Positions 22,935-33,929 of a stretch of DNA of 64,000 bases are shown here, piece by piece (within the stretch, counting starts at the first letter, position 1; each line of letters starts with the position of its first letter). Origin of the DNA: Cubamyces lactineus (lineage: Eukaryota > Basidiomycota > Agaricomycetes > Polyporales > Polyporaceae); contig JACDTU010000011.1 in assembly GCA_022376465.1 (NCBI GenBank), positions 1,178,001 through 1,242,000 of the forward strand, given 5' to 3'. Below the pieces are notes generated by a model. It saw nothing but the letters and a program-made list of their open reading frames with translations. It was not told the origin of the DNA and did no database searches. The position numbers were made by a program, and so were the translations under genes.

Positions 22935-24008
22935 ATGTTCCCTTACATGTCGCTCAAACAACACCAAAACTGTAACACCTCTCAGTTTGGCAACAGCTTA
23001 TGTCCAGAGCGCTCTGATAGGGAACCCTCCCCTCCCCCACTTCTGATCCCTCCAATTCCGGCTGGTCTTCAGCCCGGAGCCCAAAGACCCTTCCGTATCA
23101 ATGTCTCAGCTGATTGGACCCACTTCGGAGCTCATAACTACCCCAGATCCATCTACACTCCCCCCCCCCCCCCCACACCCACGTTTGGCATAGTTAACTC
23201 CCCAGCCGCTATCCCCACTCACACTTCAGTTCCCTCATACACCATCAGAAATGTCAATCAGCTTGTGTTGCTTGAGCCAGACCTTGCTGAAATCCTAGCA
23301 GTCACCTTGCTTCTTAATCCTGACAATCATTCATCCCATGATGCAAAGTTCAATGACCTGATTGACAAGGTACTTAAATATGTGCAGTACCTAGAGGATT
23401 ACATTCACATTTGCAACTGGCCGCACGATGACTTCACCTTTCTGGATAACCTCATCTCATGGGATTTCCTATTAAGCACTACTGAGCTCTTCCAGATCAT
23501 GCCCTTTCACACTAAACTTTTGCATCACTATCCCTACTTATTAACATCATCAACCAACACAGGGTCTTTTTATCAAGATCAAAAAGATCAGCTACCTACC
23601 AGCCACAAGGACTACTCATTTCATTTTTTCCATCCCACCCTCATCAAACACCTTGAAGAAGTCCCAGCTCGTCACCTCCCTCCTAATGACACTATCTGCA
23701 TTATGCCTGACTCGAGTTCTGACATCCACTTGGCAGTTTTGTACAACCCATTCTCAGCATCTGAAACGACAACACCACTAACTGCATTGCAGTCTTCCAA
23801 CCAGATTGCCTTTGAGAAGCTACCCCCAGAGATCCACATTGCCCTTTATATTAGCTTCATTGATCCCCTTGATTGGTGCACATTCCTAGTTACACACCAG
23901 CTTTACTTCTCTACTCCTACGAACAGCACCCTTACCATAATTGTTCCTGATTCCCTATTCCACTTTGTGCATCAGTCAGTCCCCACAAGGACAGGCAGGC
24001 TTGCCTGA
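22935..24008 (+). CDS. Hypothetical 357-codon ORF in repeat-rich DNA
   Basis: A single uninterrupted ORF, long for this decayed compartment. The N-terminal ~95 residues are Pro-rich, including a run of Pro encoded by a homopolymer of 15 C at 23160-23174. The middle is mixed helical and acidic (LLEPDLAEILAVTLLLNPDN; DDFTFLDNLISWDFLL). The C-terminal part is hydrophobic-rich (LPPEIHIALYISFIDPLDWC). No signal peptide, zinc knuckle or catalytic motif is seen. About 550 bp downstream on the same strand is a retroviral-type protease remnant, so it could be the gag-like ORF of a decayed LTR element, but it has no typical gag features. Function unknown. Confidence 0.4.
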   Translation: MFPYMSLKQHQNCNTSQFGNSLCPERSDREPSPPPLLIPPIPAGLQPGAQRPFRINVSADWTHFGAHNYPRSIYTPPPPPTPTFGIVNSPAAIPTHTSVPSYTIRNVNQLVLLEPDLAEILAVTLLLNPDNHSSHDAKFNDLIDKVLKYVQYLEDYIHICNWPHDDFTFLDNLISWDFLLSTTELFQIMPFHTKLLHHYPYLLTSSTNTGSFYQDQKDQLPTSHKDYSFHFFHPTLIKHLEEVPARHLPPNDTICIMPDSSSDIHLAVLYNPFSASETTTPLTALQSSNQIAFEKLPPEIHIALYISFIDPLDWCTFLVTHQLYFSTPTNSTLTIIVPDSLFHFVHQSVPTRTGRLA

Positions 24009-24554
24009 GAGCAGCAATATTGGTTCTCTTTGAATACAAACACAACATATGCCATATGAACCATTGTTTGACTTGTATTTCAATTACTTACTTTCTACTG
24101 TACATCAAAACCCACACCCAAAACCCACACCCAATACATACTATCCCTGCACAAAACTGAACTGTTGCAGAAGTCCTCTCTGCCCCTGACGACACTGAGT
24201 TCAGTGACACTCTCAGATCTTTGCACACCAGTCAAGTCTCGACTTTGCCTCTTTCATAACTGATTTTGCTCACATTACTTACTCTCTGGACTATATCCCT
24301 ATGCATCCCCCTTCTATGTCTACCAACCGCTTCTTGATCCTTGAGATCAAAAAGGCTGATCAGTCTGTATTATCTACCCCCTTTGTACCATATATGTTCA
24401 AAAAGGCATCTCCTAGTGAGTGCAGCCGGTGTGAACTGGTGCTAAATTCCTCTTCAAAGTATACAAAAAAATACAAACACTCTGAGCACAACAGAACCCA
24501 AATAAAACATCTTTTTGATCACTACCATTGGACCCAAGTGTTCCAAGGTGGTCC

Positions 24555-24892
24555 AAGAATCATGTAGCAGGCAACAGCTAGACGTACCCATGATTGTCAC
24601 CAACCCTGAGACTGGCATATCCCATAATGTTAAAGATCTTTTAGACACAGGGTGTATAGGATCTTGTAACCATAGGGATCTCTTTAGATGAGCAAGACTC
24701 ACCATGATGTCGTTTGCGCAAACACTGGCAGTGTACAATGCAGATAATACTACTAACATCAGTGAGAGTATCACCCATTACATACTTGTGGATGTTCAGA
24801 TTGGAGATTATCTAGAACAGTTAAAGCTTCTTGTAACCAATTGAGGGAAATCCAATATGTTCTTAAGACACAAGTGGGTCGAACATGATAAT
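24555..24892 (+). pseudogene. Ty3/gypsy aspartic protease remnant
   Basis: Plus-strand reading gives LDVPMIVTNPETGISHNVKD, then LLDTGCIGSC, i.e. the DTG catalytic triad in the usual hydrophobic context, then VYNADNTTNISESI, then HYILVDVQIGDYLEQLKLLVTN and MFLRHKWVEHDNEDM. Stops occur after DLFR and after LLVTN. It ends where diverged chromovirus sequence begins in opposite orientation (about 24893). Confidence 0.78.
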
Positions 24893-24918
24893 GAAGATAT
24901 GAATATTGTTGAGAAAAT

Positions 24919-27530
24919 TCAAAGAAATATTTGAGAGAGGAGTGCATTAAGTCCTTCACCGCAACTTATGCCTCTTCTTATAGTTGCACAGGGAGAGAAT
25001 ACCGCTGCCTTGGATACATCATGATGGACCACCACTTGGATGGCATTGAACCCATCCAACCCTGGTAGATTGGTGATATAATCCATGGTGATCGTCCGGA
25101 AAGGCCTAGTATCCCCACTGTGTTGTATGGGAATTAAACCTGGTTTGAGGGGATGTGTATTGACCTTGCATGTTTGACAAGCCGCACAACCCTTGATATA
25201 TTGTGTGATGAATTTTTGCATGCCTGGCCACATATATTCCTGTTTAACCAAGTTGTAGGTCTTCTGGACTCCTGGGTGTCCCATAATCAGCGCATCATGA
25301 TACAACTTGACTATATCATGGTACAACTGATTATTTGGTGGAACATATACTCTGTTCTTGTACAGAAGTATTCCATCATTGTCGGACCAGTCTTCTGGTT
25401 TGCCGAACTTTGGGTGTTTGGTAGCCTTTCCTTTTAGAGTAATGTACTCTACTACTGAGGTATCCTGTAGTTTGCTATCCCTAATGCGCCCTTGAAGCTC
25501 GACATTGATAGCCTTGACAAACAATTCTGATCCTAGGACAACGACATCCTTGTTGTCATTTTCCCCCCCATCATGCCCTGATCTCCAAGAAAGGGTGTCT
25601 GCTTGGGTGAGGGATTTTCCAGGTTGATGCTTGATTGCAATGTTGAATTCCAAGAGGAATGAATGCCATCAAGCCTGTCTACGATTTAACTTCTGCGCTG
25701 TACGGAAGTACGTCAGATTTTTGTGGTCTGAGAGAATTTCCACAGGATGAGGGGATCCCTGCAGAAAATGTTGCCATGCTTCGAGAGCTCGAACAATGGC
25801 TAACAATTCTCTTTCATAAATCTGATAGTTCTGTTCTGCAGGAGTGAAGGATATGGACAAATAGGCACATGGATGCCAGTGTCCATCTTTTCCTTGTTGT
25901 CGTAGTACAGCATCTGTTGCAACCTTGGATGCATCTTGAAATGGTTTCTCCAGATCCAGGATTTGCTGGATCAGTTCTTCTGTAAACCGTTTCTTGAGTG
26001 TCTCGAATGCTTCTTGACAATCTTGAGACCACACAAAGGGCTTGTCCTTCTTCGTTAATTCCATGAGGGGTCGAACTATCTTGGAATAATCCCGAATGAA
26101 TCGTCGGTAAAAATTCCTGAACCCTAAGAATGCTTGGACTTATTTGACCATCTTTGGTGGCTCCTACTCAACAATTGCCTTGAGTTTAATGGGATCCATA
26201 GCGACTACTCCTGGCCGGATGATTGATCCTAAGAATTCGACTTCTTGCCTATCAAATTCACATTTTTCCGCCTTGAGGAATAAATCGCTGTCTTGGAGCC
26301 GTTGTAAGGCTCTCCTTGTCCTTTTGTGATGTTCTTCGACGTTGTTCGAGAATATTAGGATGTCATCCATGTAAATGACCATCCATCCTTCCTGGAGCAT
26401 ATCCCGAAAGATGTCATTCATCATGTTTTGGAATGTTGCCGGTGCGTTGCACAATCCAAAAAACATAACCGTCGGTTCGAACAATCCACTTGGTGTAATA
26501 AACGCAGCTTTCCACTCATCACCTTCCTTGATGCGAACATTGTGGCCCCCTTCAGCCAGTCAATAATGTCGCTAACGAGTGGCAAAGGGTATGCGTTTTT
26601 TACTGTCCCTTCATTAAGAGCCCGGTAATCTTGAACCGGTCGAAGACTCCCATCTTTCTTGGTGACAAAAAAAAATGGCGAGGCTAAGGAAGACTTGGAT
26701 TTTCGAATGTATCCCTTCTCGAGATTCTCCACAATGAACTTGTCGAGTTCTTCGCGTTCCGTGTAAGTCAGCGGGTAGATCTTCCTCCATAAACCTTTAG
26801 TGTTATAATCAAAGTCCTTCTTGAATTCAATTGCGTGGTCCCATGGTCTCGAGGGTGGAAATCTACTTGCTGCCTTCTTCTCAAAGACCTGTTGATAGTC
26901 CTTTACAAAATCCGGCAGGATTTTGTCCAAAGTTCTTTCCTTCTGGTCCTTCTTTGCTGCTATAGCGATCTCCGTAGACTTATTAATCTTTCGGATTTTC
27001 TTCTTGCGATACCATTGTTCAATGGTCCTCGAAGGATTGAACGTAAGTCTTTCAGAGTCTGGGTCTTCGTCGTCCTCATCCGGCAGAGCACGCACAAATG
27101 AGACGACCAAATCTTGATTTAAAGGCTTGACTGGGAAGTTCCATAGCATTCCCTCGGGTGGGTCGTGTTTGCATTGGTATTTATGAATTCGCTGTTCCTT
27201 CTTGATAATATCCGGCTTGAAAGTGACTCGGCCACTTTCCCAGTCGATATTAGGATTATATCTGCGAATCCATGGCATGCCGAATAGGACATCGTCCCAT
27301 CCAATGTCGGCAACATACCAATTGGTCGGAAGTTTCTTTCCTTGGAGATTGAAAGTTCCTTCCACCCGATGGGTAATGGTTCCCATACTATTGACACTAT
27401 CGTCTGTGTTCCGAAAAGTCAGAGTCTTGGGTAATCTGACTGTCGGAAGATTGTACTTGTCTACAATCTTTCTATTGATGATGACTGCGTCCGCACCCAT
27501 GTCAATGAGCCCTTTGATTTAGACAGCTTT
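24919..27530 (-). pseudogene. Chromovirus pol remnant, copy 3
   Basis: From about 27530 downward: protease with LIDMGAD in place of the usual DS/TG triad, and DVLFGMPWI; RT with [18 protein letters not shown] and YMDD but with the segment after ATMF deleted; RNase H (26064-25669); integrase zinc finger and TMDYI. The frame then runs through the deletion junction into a short foreign tail ending at 24919. It shares its stops with copies 1 and 2 at the corresponding positions. One visible difference is NLPGLDGF here against NLPGSDGF in copies 1 and 2. Confidence 0.88.
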
Positions 27531-27769
27531 GTCCTGAACTTGCATGTAACCAGGTATAAGCAGAGCACTCCGTCTCCGCTCTGTATTTGTTACAATAGTT
27601 ACATGCAGTTCCTTTGGCAAGTCAGGCATCAAGTCTGCTTGCCTGCCTAAAAACCCGTCTCGAAATCTGTAGCTCTGAGTGCATTAATAGAAATATTGTC
27701 CTCTTCATCTTTGCTTTCTTCGTCTGAGACTTCTTCAGTCTCGTCCTCCAAATCCTCTTCTATAACCTG

Positions 27770-28570
27770 TCAGACCTTCCGACTAACAGGTTTACCAGGT
27801 TTCTTGGGTTTGGAAGGACAGTCCCTAGAAATATGTCCCGGCTTCCTGCACTGGAAACATAATCCCTTGTCTTGCAACTCCTGTCTTTCCTTGACAGAGA
27901 GTTTGTTAATGTCGAGCAAATCGTCCTCAACATTAACTGTCTTGATGTTCTTCTTCGTCTTCGAAGTTTTAGCCTTTCTTCCTTTGCGATTGGCCAAAAT
28001 TTTCTCTGTAAGATGGTAGCTATGGTCGATCTCCTTTGCTCGAGTCATCCACTCCTCGATGTTCGTCAGTGGAGGATACGACATGGAAATCTTCCTCAAC
28101 AAATATTCTGGAAGCGCATTCCTATAAAGAGCGAGTTGCGCTGCTGAATCCAGAATATTTCCTTTGAGGGCCAGATCCATAAATCGAGCATTGAACTCAT
28201 TGACTGAGGAATAGTCTTTGAGTTGGATTGTTGTGAGATTGACCATAGAGTCGTTGACCTCGTCCACTGGAGCAAAAGCGAGCAAGAAATTTCTCTTGAA
28301 GACCGCCCAAGAGTCGAATCCCTGAAACTCTCCTGGTCTAATTTCTTCTTTGGCTCGCTGGATAGTAATATCCTTCCAGTAGTTTATGTTGTCCCCTTCC
28401 ATGAAGGATAAGGCTGTCGCCACCTTTGTGTAGTCATTGACGAAGTCGTGGGGTCTTGCTGTGAACAGAAGAAACAATTGATTGAGGAAGGACCTGGTTT
28501 TGTTCCGATCTCCAGTAAAGACTTCTGGGTCCTTGATCTTGCCCTTCCCTTGTCTCTGTTCCTGCAGCAT
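27770..28570 (-). pseudogene. Chromovirus gag, copy 3 (open core)
   Basis: A 266-codon open stretch identical by eye to copy 2 at 34531-35331. It has a gag core (FTGDRNKTRSFLNQLFLLFT; INYWKDITIQRA; FNARFMDLAL), a basic linker and one CCHC zinc knuckle CFQCRKPGHISRDC. It is closed by a TGA that interrupts the continuing acidic linker toward the protease. The Gly/Pro-rich upstream part lies in the same frame before 28570. Confidence 0.8.
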
Positions 28571-29266
28571 ATTATTTCCTTGGGGATTTCCTGGTTGTCC
28601 AGGCGGATCAGGGTCTGGGCCTTGTCCTGGTGGTCCTCCTCCTCCTGGTGGATAAGGACTTTGTGGTCCTCCTCCTCCTGGTGGATAAGGACTTTGTGGT
28701 CCTCCTCCATCTGAAGGTTCAGGATCAGGTCTGCCTCCAGGCCTACTGGGTCCACCTCCTCCTTCGCTTAAGTATTCCTCTAGAAAATGATGTCACTCTT
28801 GGGGCTGGTCCACTGGACGAAGACCCAAATGTCCCTCCTCCGAGAGTAGTCCTCAGAGTGAAGGCATATCTATGGGCTCCAGAAATGGATTTCTCTGTCG
28901 CCGTAATTGTTCCAGACATATACGATGGTACTGACTTTCGTATAAACTCTGGGGTCGTACTACAACTTGATTCTTCTTCTGCCTTCGGTTCAGATACTTC
29001 AACTTTTGTCTGAATAGTCTCTTCTTCTTCCAGATGAGGTACTTCGACCGTCGTCTGAAAATTGTCTTCTTCAAAGTCCGAATCCTTCTTCTCAGGCTGT
29101 TCAATCTCTAGCCCTTTCTCTTGTAAAGGTGGATCGGGTTCCCTGGGTGATTCAGACTCTTGTAGTCTCGGGGTTCCTACTCAAGAAGTCGGAAACAATC
29201 CTGACACTACTCTTGGACTAATACTCCAACTAGTACCTCCTGCTGGTAGAGGATTTTTATTAGAGC

Positions 29267-29797
29267 TGTTACACTTTTGAGTGTGACTCTTAAACTATCA
29301 AGCCTTAAGACGTCAATGAATAGAGAGCTTGTATCTATTCAATTACTAGCCCTAGCTTGTCGAAGATAAGCACGTAGTAACTTGTTCAGTTGAAAGCGAG
29401 TTAACGAGCAATCCGAGTTCGTAATTCGCAAAGAGACTGAAAGCTGAGGGTCGCTCTGTGGCATCGCCTCTTATATACATGTACAGAGACCAAAGAGAGG
29501 AATGTTCTAGCATATACAGGGACTTTCTGGTACATCGTAGTCAGCGCTAGTTGAACCTAGTACCACTGTGGCAGTGCTGCTGTGCACTGCAGGCGGCTGC
29601 GCAGAAGCGACTGTGCACCCCTATATGGTAAGTATAGAGTAAGTGCTAGAAAGTCCTAGCTAAGACGAGAACGTTCCTGTCCTAAAGAACCGTAGCTGCA
29701 ATCCTAAAGTCCACCATATTCGTATCGTACAGGGAACGTAGCACCAGTCCATAACAAATCATAAAGTTCGTAAATCACTTATCGTACATTTGTAACA
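29267..29797 (-). mobile_element. 5' LTR of copy 3 (531 bp)
   Basis: Ends TGTTAC...GTAACA on the minus strand. Its first ~140 bases match the 3' LTR of copy 2 (41152-41682) and not the nearest LTR at 33304. The base pairs just outside (29798-29802, GTCGA) are the inverted complement of the TCGAC just outside the 3' LTR of copy 2. Confidence 0.93.
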
Positions 29798-31500
29798 GTC
29801 GACTTCACCACCCCACAAACTTCTCAAGTAGAAGTAGTGAGCAGCAGTGAATCAGAAGACACCTCTCAGAAAGGCAAGAGCTCGACAAAAGAATCAGAAA
29901 CACTGATCACCACACCAGAAACCAAGGAAGATACCTCAGATGAATCAGAAGGCATGGCTGAACAAGAACAGCAAGAACCCTAGACAGTGGCCCCCGCACC
30001 ACTCATTGAACCACGATACGAGCGGGCCCTGAGATGAAACTGAAGATGCCCCCAGAATTTGAAGGGAAATGAGGAGAGATCGTAGAATAGCTGCAGAAAT
30101 GCATGCTCTACCTCTCCATCAACGAAGCAGCCTACAACACAGACCAGGGGAAGATCATCTTCTGCCTCATGCTGATGAACAGAGGGACATCTGGAGCATG
30201 GACGAGATCATTTATTGAGGACACACAAGCACAGGCAGAGAGACAGGGACCTGGAACCCCTTTAAACTGGGGCATGTGGCAGGACTTCGCCGAACAGCTC
30301 ACCAAAGCATTCGACAACATCAATGCCCAGGCCAGCACCAGAGTACTGTTGCAAAGTGTTCATCAAGGCAAACACCCAGTGGAGGAGTACATCACCAAAT
30401 TCAAATCCCTGATCTCACATTGCAGCATTACTGACTATCGCATCATTGTTGATTTCTTCTATGAAGAATTGAACAGATCATTGCGTGAAAAGATCTTTGA
30501 AATGTACTCCATGCCTAGCGACAGAAACACCCTCTACATGAGAGCCGCGATGCTGGAACAACAATGGTTGCTCAGCATGACATACAATGGGAAGGGAAAG
30601 ACCACGTACAACCCTACCTACAAACTGCATCAACACAAGACGCGCGAGCAAGACCCTAATGCAATGGACATCGGTTGAATGCTCCCAGAAGAACGCGAGA
30701 AGCACTATAAGGAAGGGCGGTGCTTCAACTGCCATCAAGTCAGACACTTAGCACGCCAATGCCCCCTTAAGAAAGGGAAGAACAGAGACCATAAAGGGAA
30801 GATGAAAGCCTAAATCACCAAAGTAGCCGAAGAAGACAGCGAGGACGATTCCAAGTCCACTTCCACCAGAGCATCCAGCTCCTCCAAGAAGCTCATTGCT
30901 GCATGCATCCGCCTCACCCTCAAGGACCTTGATGACGAGGAGGATCGCAAGGATGTAGTATCCGACCTTCTGGGTGAGGATTTTTGAAGAACCGGCGTGC
31001 ATCGACGTCACGACTGTGGACGATGATCCGTAAGGTAATAGTAGCGCAGACTTCGGAGCAGTCTATGGGAATACCGCTATTTATTCATACGGATTAAAGC
31101 GTCAAAACCAAGGCCCTAATCAACACAGGAGCCAGAGAAACCTTCATGGACTATCATTTTGCAAAAGAGCAGAACCTGAAGCTCACGGAACTGAAGAAGC
31201 CCATTTGAGTCTTCAATGCAGACGGAACCCAAAACAAGCAGGCAATATCAAGAAGTGTGCTTCGATTGAAGTCAAAGCAGGAGGACACCGACACATCATC
31301 TGATTCCTTATCACATCGCTAGGAAAGGAACCAATCATTTTAGGGCTATCCTGGCTTCAACAGGTCAATGCAAACATCAACTTCACTGCAGGAACACTGA
31401 ATATCAACTCCAACCAAGTAGTCAAGACAGTTGTCAAAACATCTCCAACCAAGTAGTCAAGACAGTTGTTGAAACATCTCAGAGAGATGTGGTTCCCTAA
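29798..31500 (+). pseudogene. Ty3/gypsy gag-protease remnant (3' piece)
   Basis: Begins mid-frame with an acidic Ser/Glu-rich N-region (QVEVVSSSESEDTSQKG). It has a long open gag core at 30103-30678 (FIEDTQAQAERQGPGTPLNW; NINAQASTRVLLQSVHQGKH; EEYITKFKSLISHCSI), then a zinc knuckle CFNCHQVRHLARQC (about 30722-30763). Downstream is a protease start with LINTGARETFM, where Asn replaces the catalytic Asp, followed by many stops. The 5' end of the same gag lies at 41683-41927 on the other strand; a chromovirus insertion plus an inversion separates the two. Confidence 0.85.
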
Positions 31501-32240
31501 CCAAGACCCATTAACGGGACAACAAAGCATCTAACCCACCCGTAAGGGAAGGATACTATCCAGGCTGAGAGCCTTTGTAGGTCGAGGCCTGCTGGCAGAG
31601 GAGAGGGGAGAGGACACGGAGGAGAGGGGAGGTTAGGGTTGGGTGCCCTGTGACTGGCGCAAACCATAGTAAAGCCTAGGACCAAAGGGAGTGGGTAGAG
31701 GGGGGTTGGCTGGCCTTTGCGGAGGATGCAACACTGGGCGAGAGCACGGGGAAAGGGTTCGTGGATACGCTGGGGGGGGGGAGAAGGAAGGAAGGGGACA
31801 AGGGGAGAGGAGTGCAGGCTATCAACGTCGCAGATTTCGTAGAGTTTCGCAGATTTTCGCAGCATGCGATTTCGCAAACTTTTCGTGGAGCCTGTCTTTG
31901 TGGCTTTGCGCTGTTTCGCAGCTAAGTGGTTTCGCAGATTTTTGCAAGGTTGTCGCAAGAGTTCACAGATTTGCAGGAGTTCGCAGTTTGCAGTTTGCAA
32001 GTTTGCAGATTTCGCAGGTCGTAAATATCACAAATGAGAGACCCTAAGGGTATGGGGGGAAGGAGATCTGGATTGCGTGGCCTTGCAAAGGGTACAGAGA
32101 TGGGAGAGGATGGGAGAGGATGTTGCAGGTTCGCTGAAGAGGGGAGCGCTGCTAGCCTTGCAATTTACAGGCTTCGCAACTTCACAGACTTCGCAATTGC
32201 AAGCTTCGCAGGTTCGTGGTTGGCAGGTTCGCAGAAGTTG
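31501..32240 (+). repeat. Degenerate CGCAGATTT/TTTCGCAG repeat tract
   Basis: From about 31826 to 32235 the sequence is built from irregularly spaced variants of TTTCGCAGA, GTTCGCAG, TTTGCAG and CTTCGCA. 31501-31825 is purine-rich with G runs. No ORF here has a recognisable domain. Confidence 0.7.
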
Positions 32241-32440
32241 TGGAGTATGTATACCCAGTAGTATTTGGTGATTATAAAGGAACTGTTAATCTAATGTACC
32301 AATGTTATGAGGTTGTTGTGTCTATAGGATCTCTAGCTACACAGTAGTTCTATTAGCTCCACTGTATACCCAGTCATTGAACAGATATAAGGCAATTATC
32401 AGTTGGCACCCTTTTAGTTATATCACTTTATTGCTCTATT

Positions 32441-33190
32441 ACTAGTGACTGTTAGTGTAGATATTCAGTGTAAACACATGTGAACCCTTAATAACACTAA
32501 CCCTTGATAACACTATAATCTTTATAGTATACAGTACATTGCCTAGTACAAGATCTACTTTGACCTTTTGACAATAGTTAACAGGTTTTGTGATAAAGTA
32601 GTATCTTGTGATTTATAAGACTACTGCCAGAATAATGTATCACTGTAATGACTTTTTTCTGTCTATAGGATCTATAGCTACCAAACAGTCATATCATATT
32701 GGCTATTTCCACATAAGAAAAAAAAGATATAGAGCAATCTTCTACCATGAAGCTTCTATTGAAAGTAACATTGTTATGCCTGTGGAGCATTCCCAACTGT
32801 ATACAGTATCCTGAGAATAGCATCATTGAGATCTCCTTAATAAGAGCTCTTGAATGGTATATAACACCAGATCAGCCACCAGAACCAAACATGGTATAAC
32901 AACTTGGCATAACAACACTGCAAATTAGGTTCATTGGATAGATATAAATCAGCACTATATGCTCATGTAGTAGTGCTTGCACATCATGCCATTGTGTCCC
33001 CAGAAAGAAGCACTATATGCTGACTGATTGATAGAAAATTGGTATTATGCCAGTTGTCCAAAGACTGCTTATTTGTGCTACTTATATAATATGTTCATTT
33101 GATTCATTAGAACTGGAGCTTTCAGAAGATACCACTTTGCAGCCTGTAGCCTTAGTAATAGAAAAGGTATGGCAACTTGATTAGCTTCCA
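32441..33190 (+). repeat. Interspersed repeat 'A' (copy 2, uninterrupted)
   Basis: Matches 8242-8735 joined to 10241-10450. It has no Tc1 insertion, so the sequence around 32940-32948 (GATATAAATCAGCAC) is the paralogous empty site. The two copies differ at many positions, so the repeat is old. It ends about 110 bp before the chromovirus LTR at 33304. Confidence 0.78.
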
Positions 33191-33303
33191 GCCTTCTGCC
33201 ACAGAAGATTGGATCCCATATTTGTAGGCACTGCAGCCATTATAGAACTGAATATTGGCCTCCATTGATTGCACCATTGCACCATTGCATTCTCCTTGAA
33301 CAG

Positions 33304-33834
33304 TGTTACAAATGTACGATAGGATGTTTACAAACTTTACGATCAGTCATGGACTTGTGCTACGTTATCTGTACAATACACATATGGCGAGCTCTAGGAT
33401 TGTAGCTACGGTTCTTTAGGACAGAAACGTTTTTGTCTCAGCTAGGACTTTCTAGCACTTACTCTATACTTACCATATAGGGGTGCACAGTCGCTTCTGC
33501 GCAGCCGCCTGCAGTGCACAGCAGCACTGCCACAGTGGTACTAGGTTCAACTAGCGCTGACTACGATGTACCAGAAAGTCCCTGTATATGCTAGAACATT
33601 CCTCTCTTTGGTCTCTGTACATGTATATAAGAGGCGATGCCACAGAGCGACCCTCAGCTTTCAGTCTCTTTGCGAATTACGAACTCGGATTGCTCGTTAA
33701 CTCGCTTTCAACTGAACAAGTTACTACGTGCTTATCTTCGACAAGCTAGGGCTAGTAATTGAATAGATACAAGCTCTCTATTCATTGACGTCTTAAGGCT
33801 TGATAGTTTAAGAGTCACACTCAAAAGTGTAACA
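33304..33834 (+). mobile_element. 5' LTR of copy 2, chimeric (531 bp)
   Basis: Bases 33304 to about 33440 differ at many positions (around 15 percent by eye) from the other two full LTRs. From 33441 to the end it matches the 5' LTR of copy 3 with no difference I could see. TATATAAG at 33624-33631 is the likely promoter box. The abrupt switch marks a recombination or conversion boundary. Confidence 0.92.
33624..33631 (+). promoter_or_regulatory. TATA box of chromovirus LTR
   Basis: TATATAAG lies about 320 bp into the LTR, the normal place for the U3 promoter. The same motif is at 41472-41479 in the 3' LTR and in inverted form in copy 3. Confidence 0.55.
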
Positions 33835-33929
33835 GCTCTAATAAAAATCCTCTACCAGCAGGAGGTACTAGTTGGAGTATTAGTCCAAGAGTAGTGTCAG
33901 GATTGTTTCCGACTTCTTGAGTAGGAACC

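Larger units (their letters stand above)
24893..29797 (-). mobile_element. Chromovirus copy 3, inverted, 3'-truncated
   Basis: On the minus strand from its 5' LTR (29797-29267) through the gag region, protease, RT, RNase H and the start of integrase. From 29797 down to 24989 it is colinear with copy 2 (33304-38112) with no length difference, 4809 bp on each side. At 24989/24988 it jumps to sequence homologous to the chromodomain end of copy 2 (about 39723 onward) but clearly diverged, skipping about 1.6 kb. It ends at about 24893 against an unrelated protease remnant. It lacks the family-B solo LTR because that segment is deleted. Confidence 0.92.
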
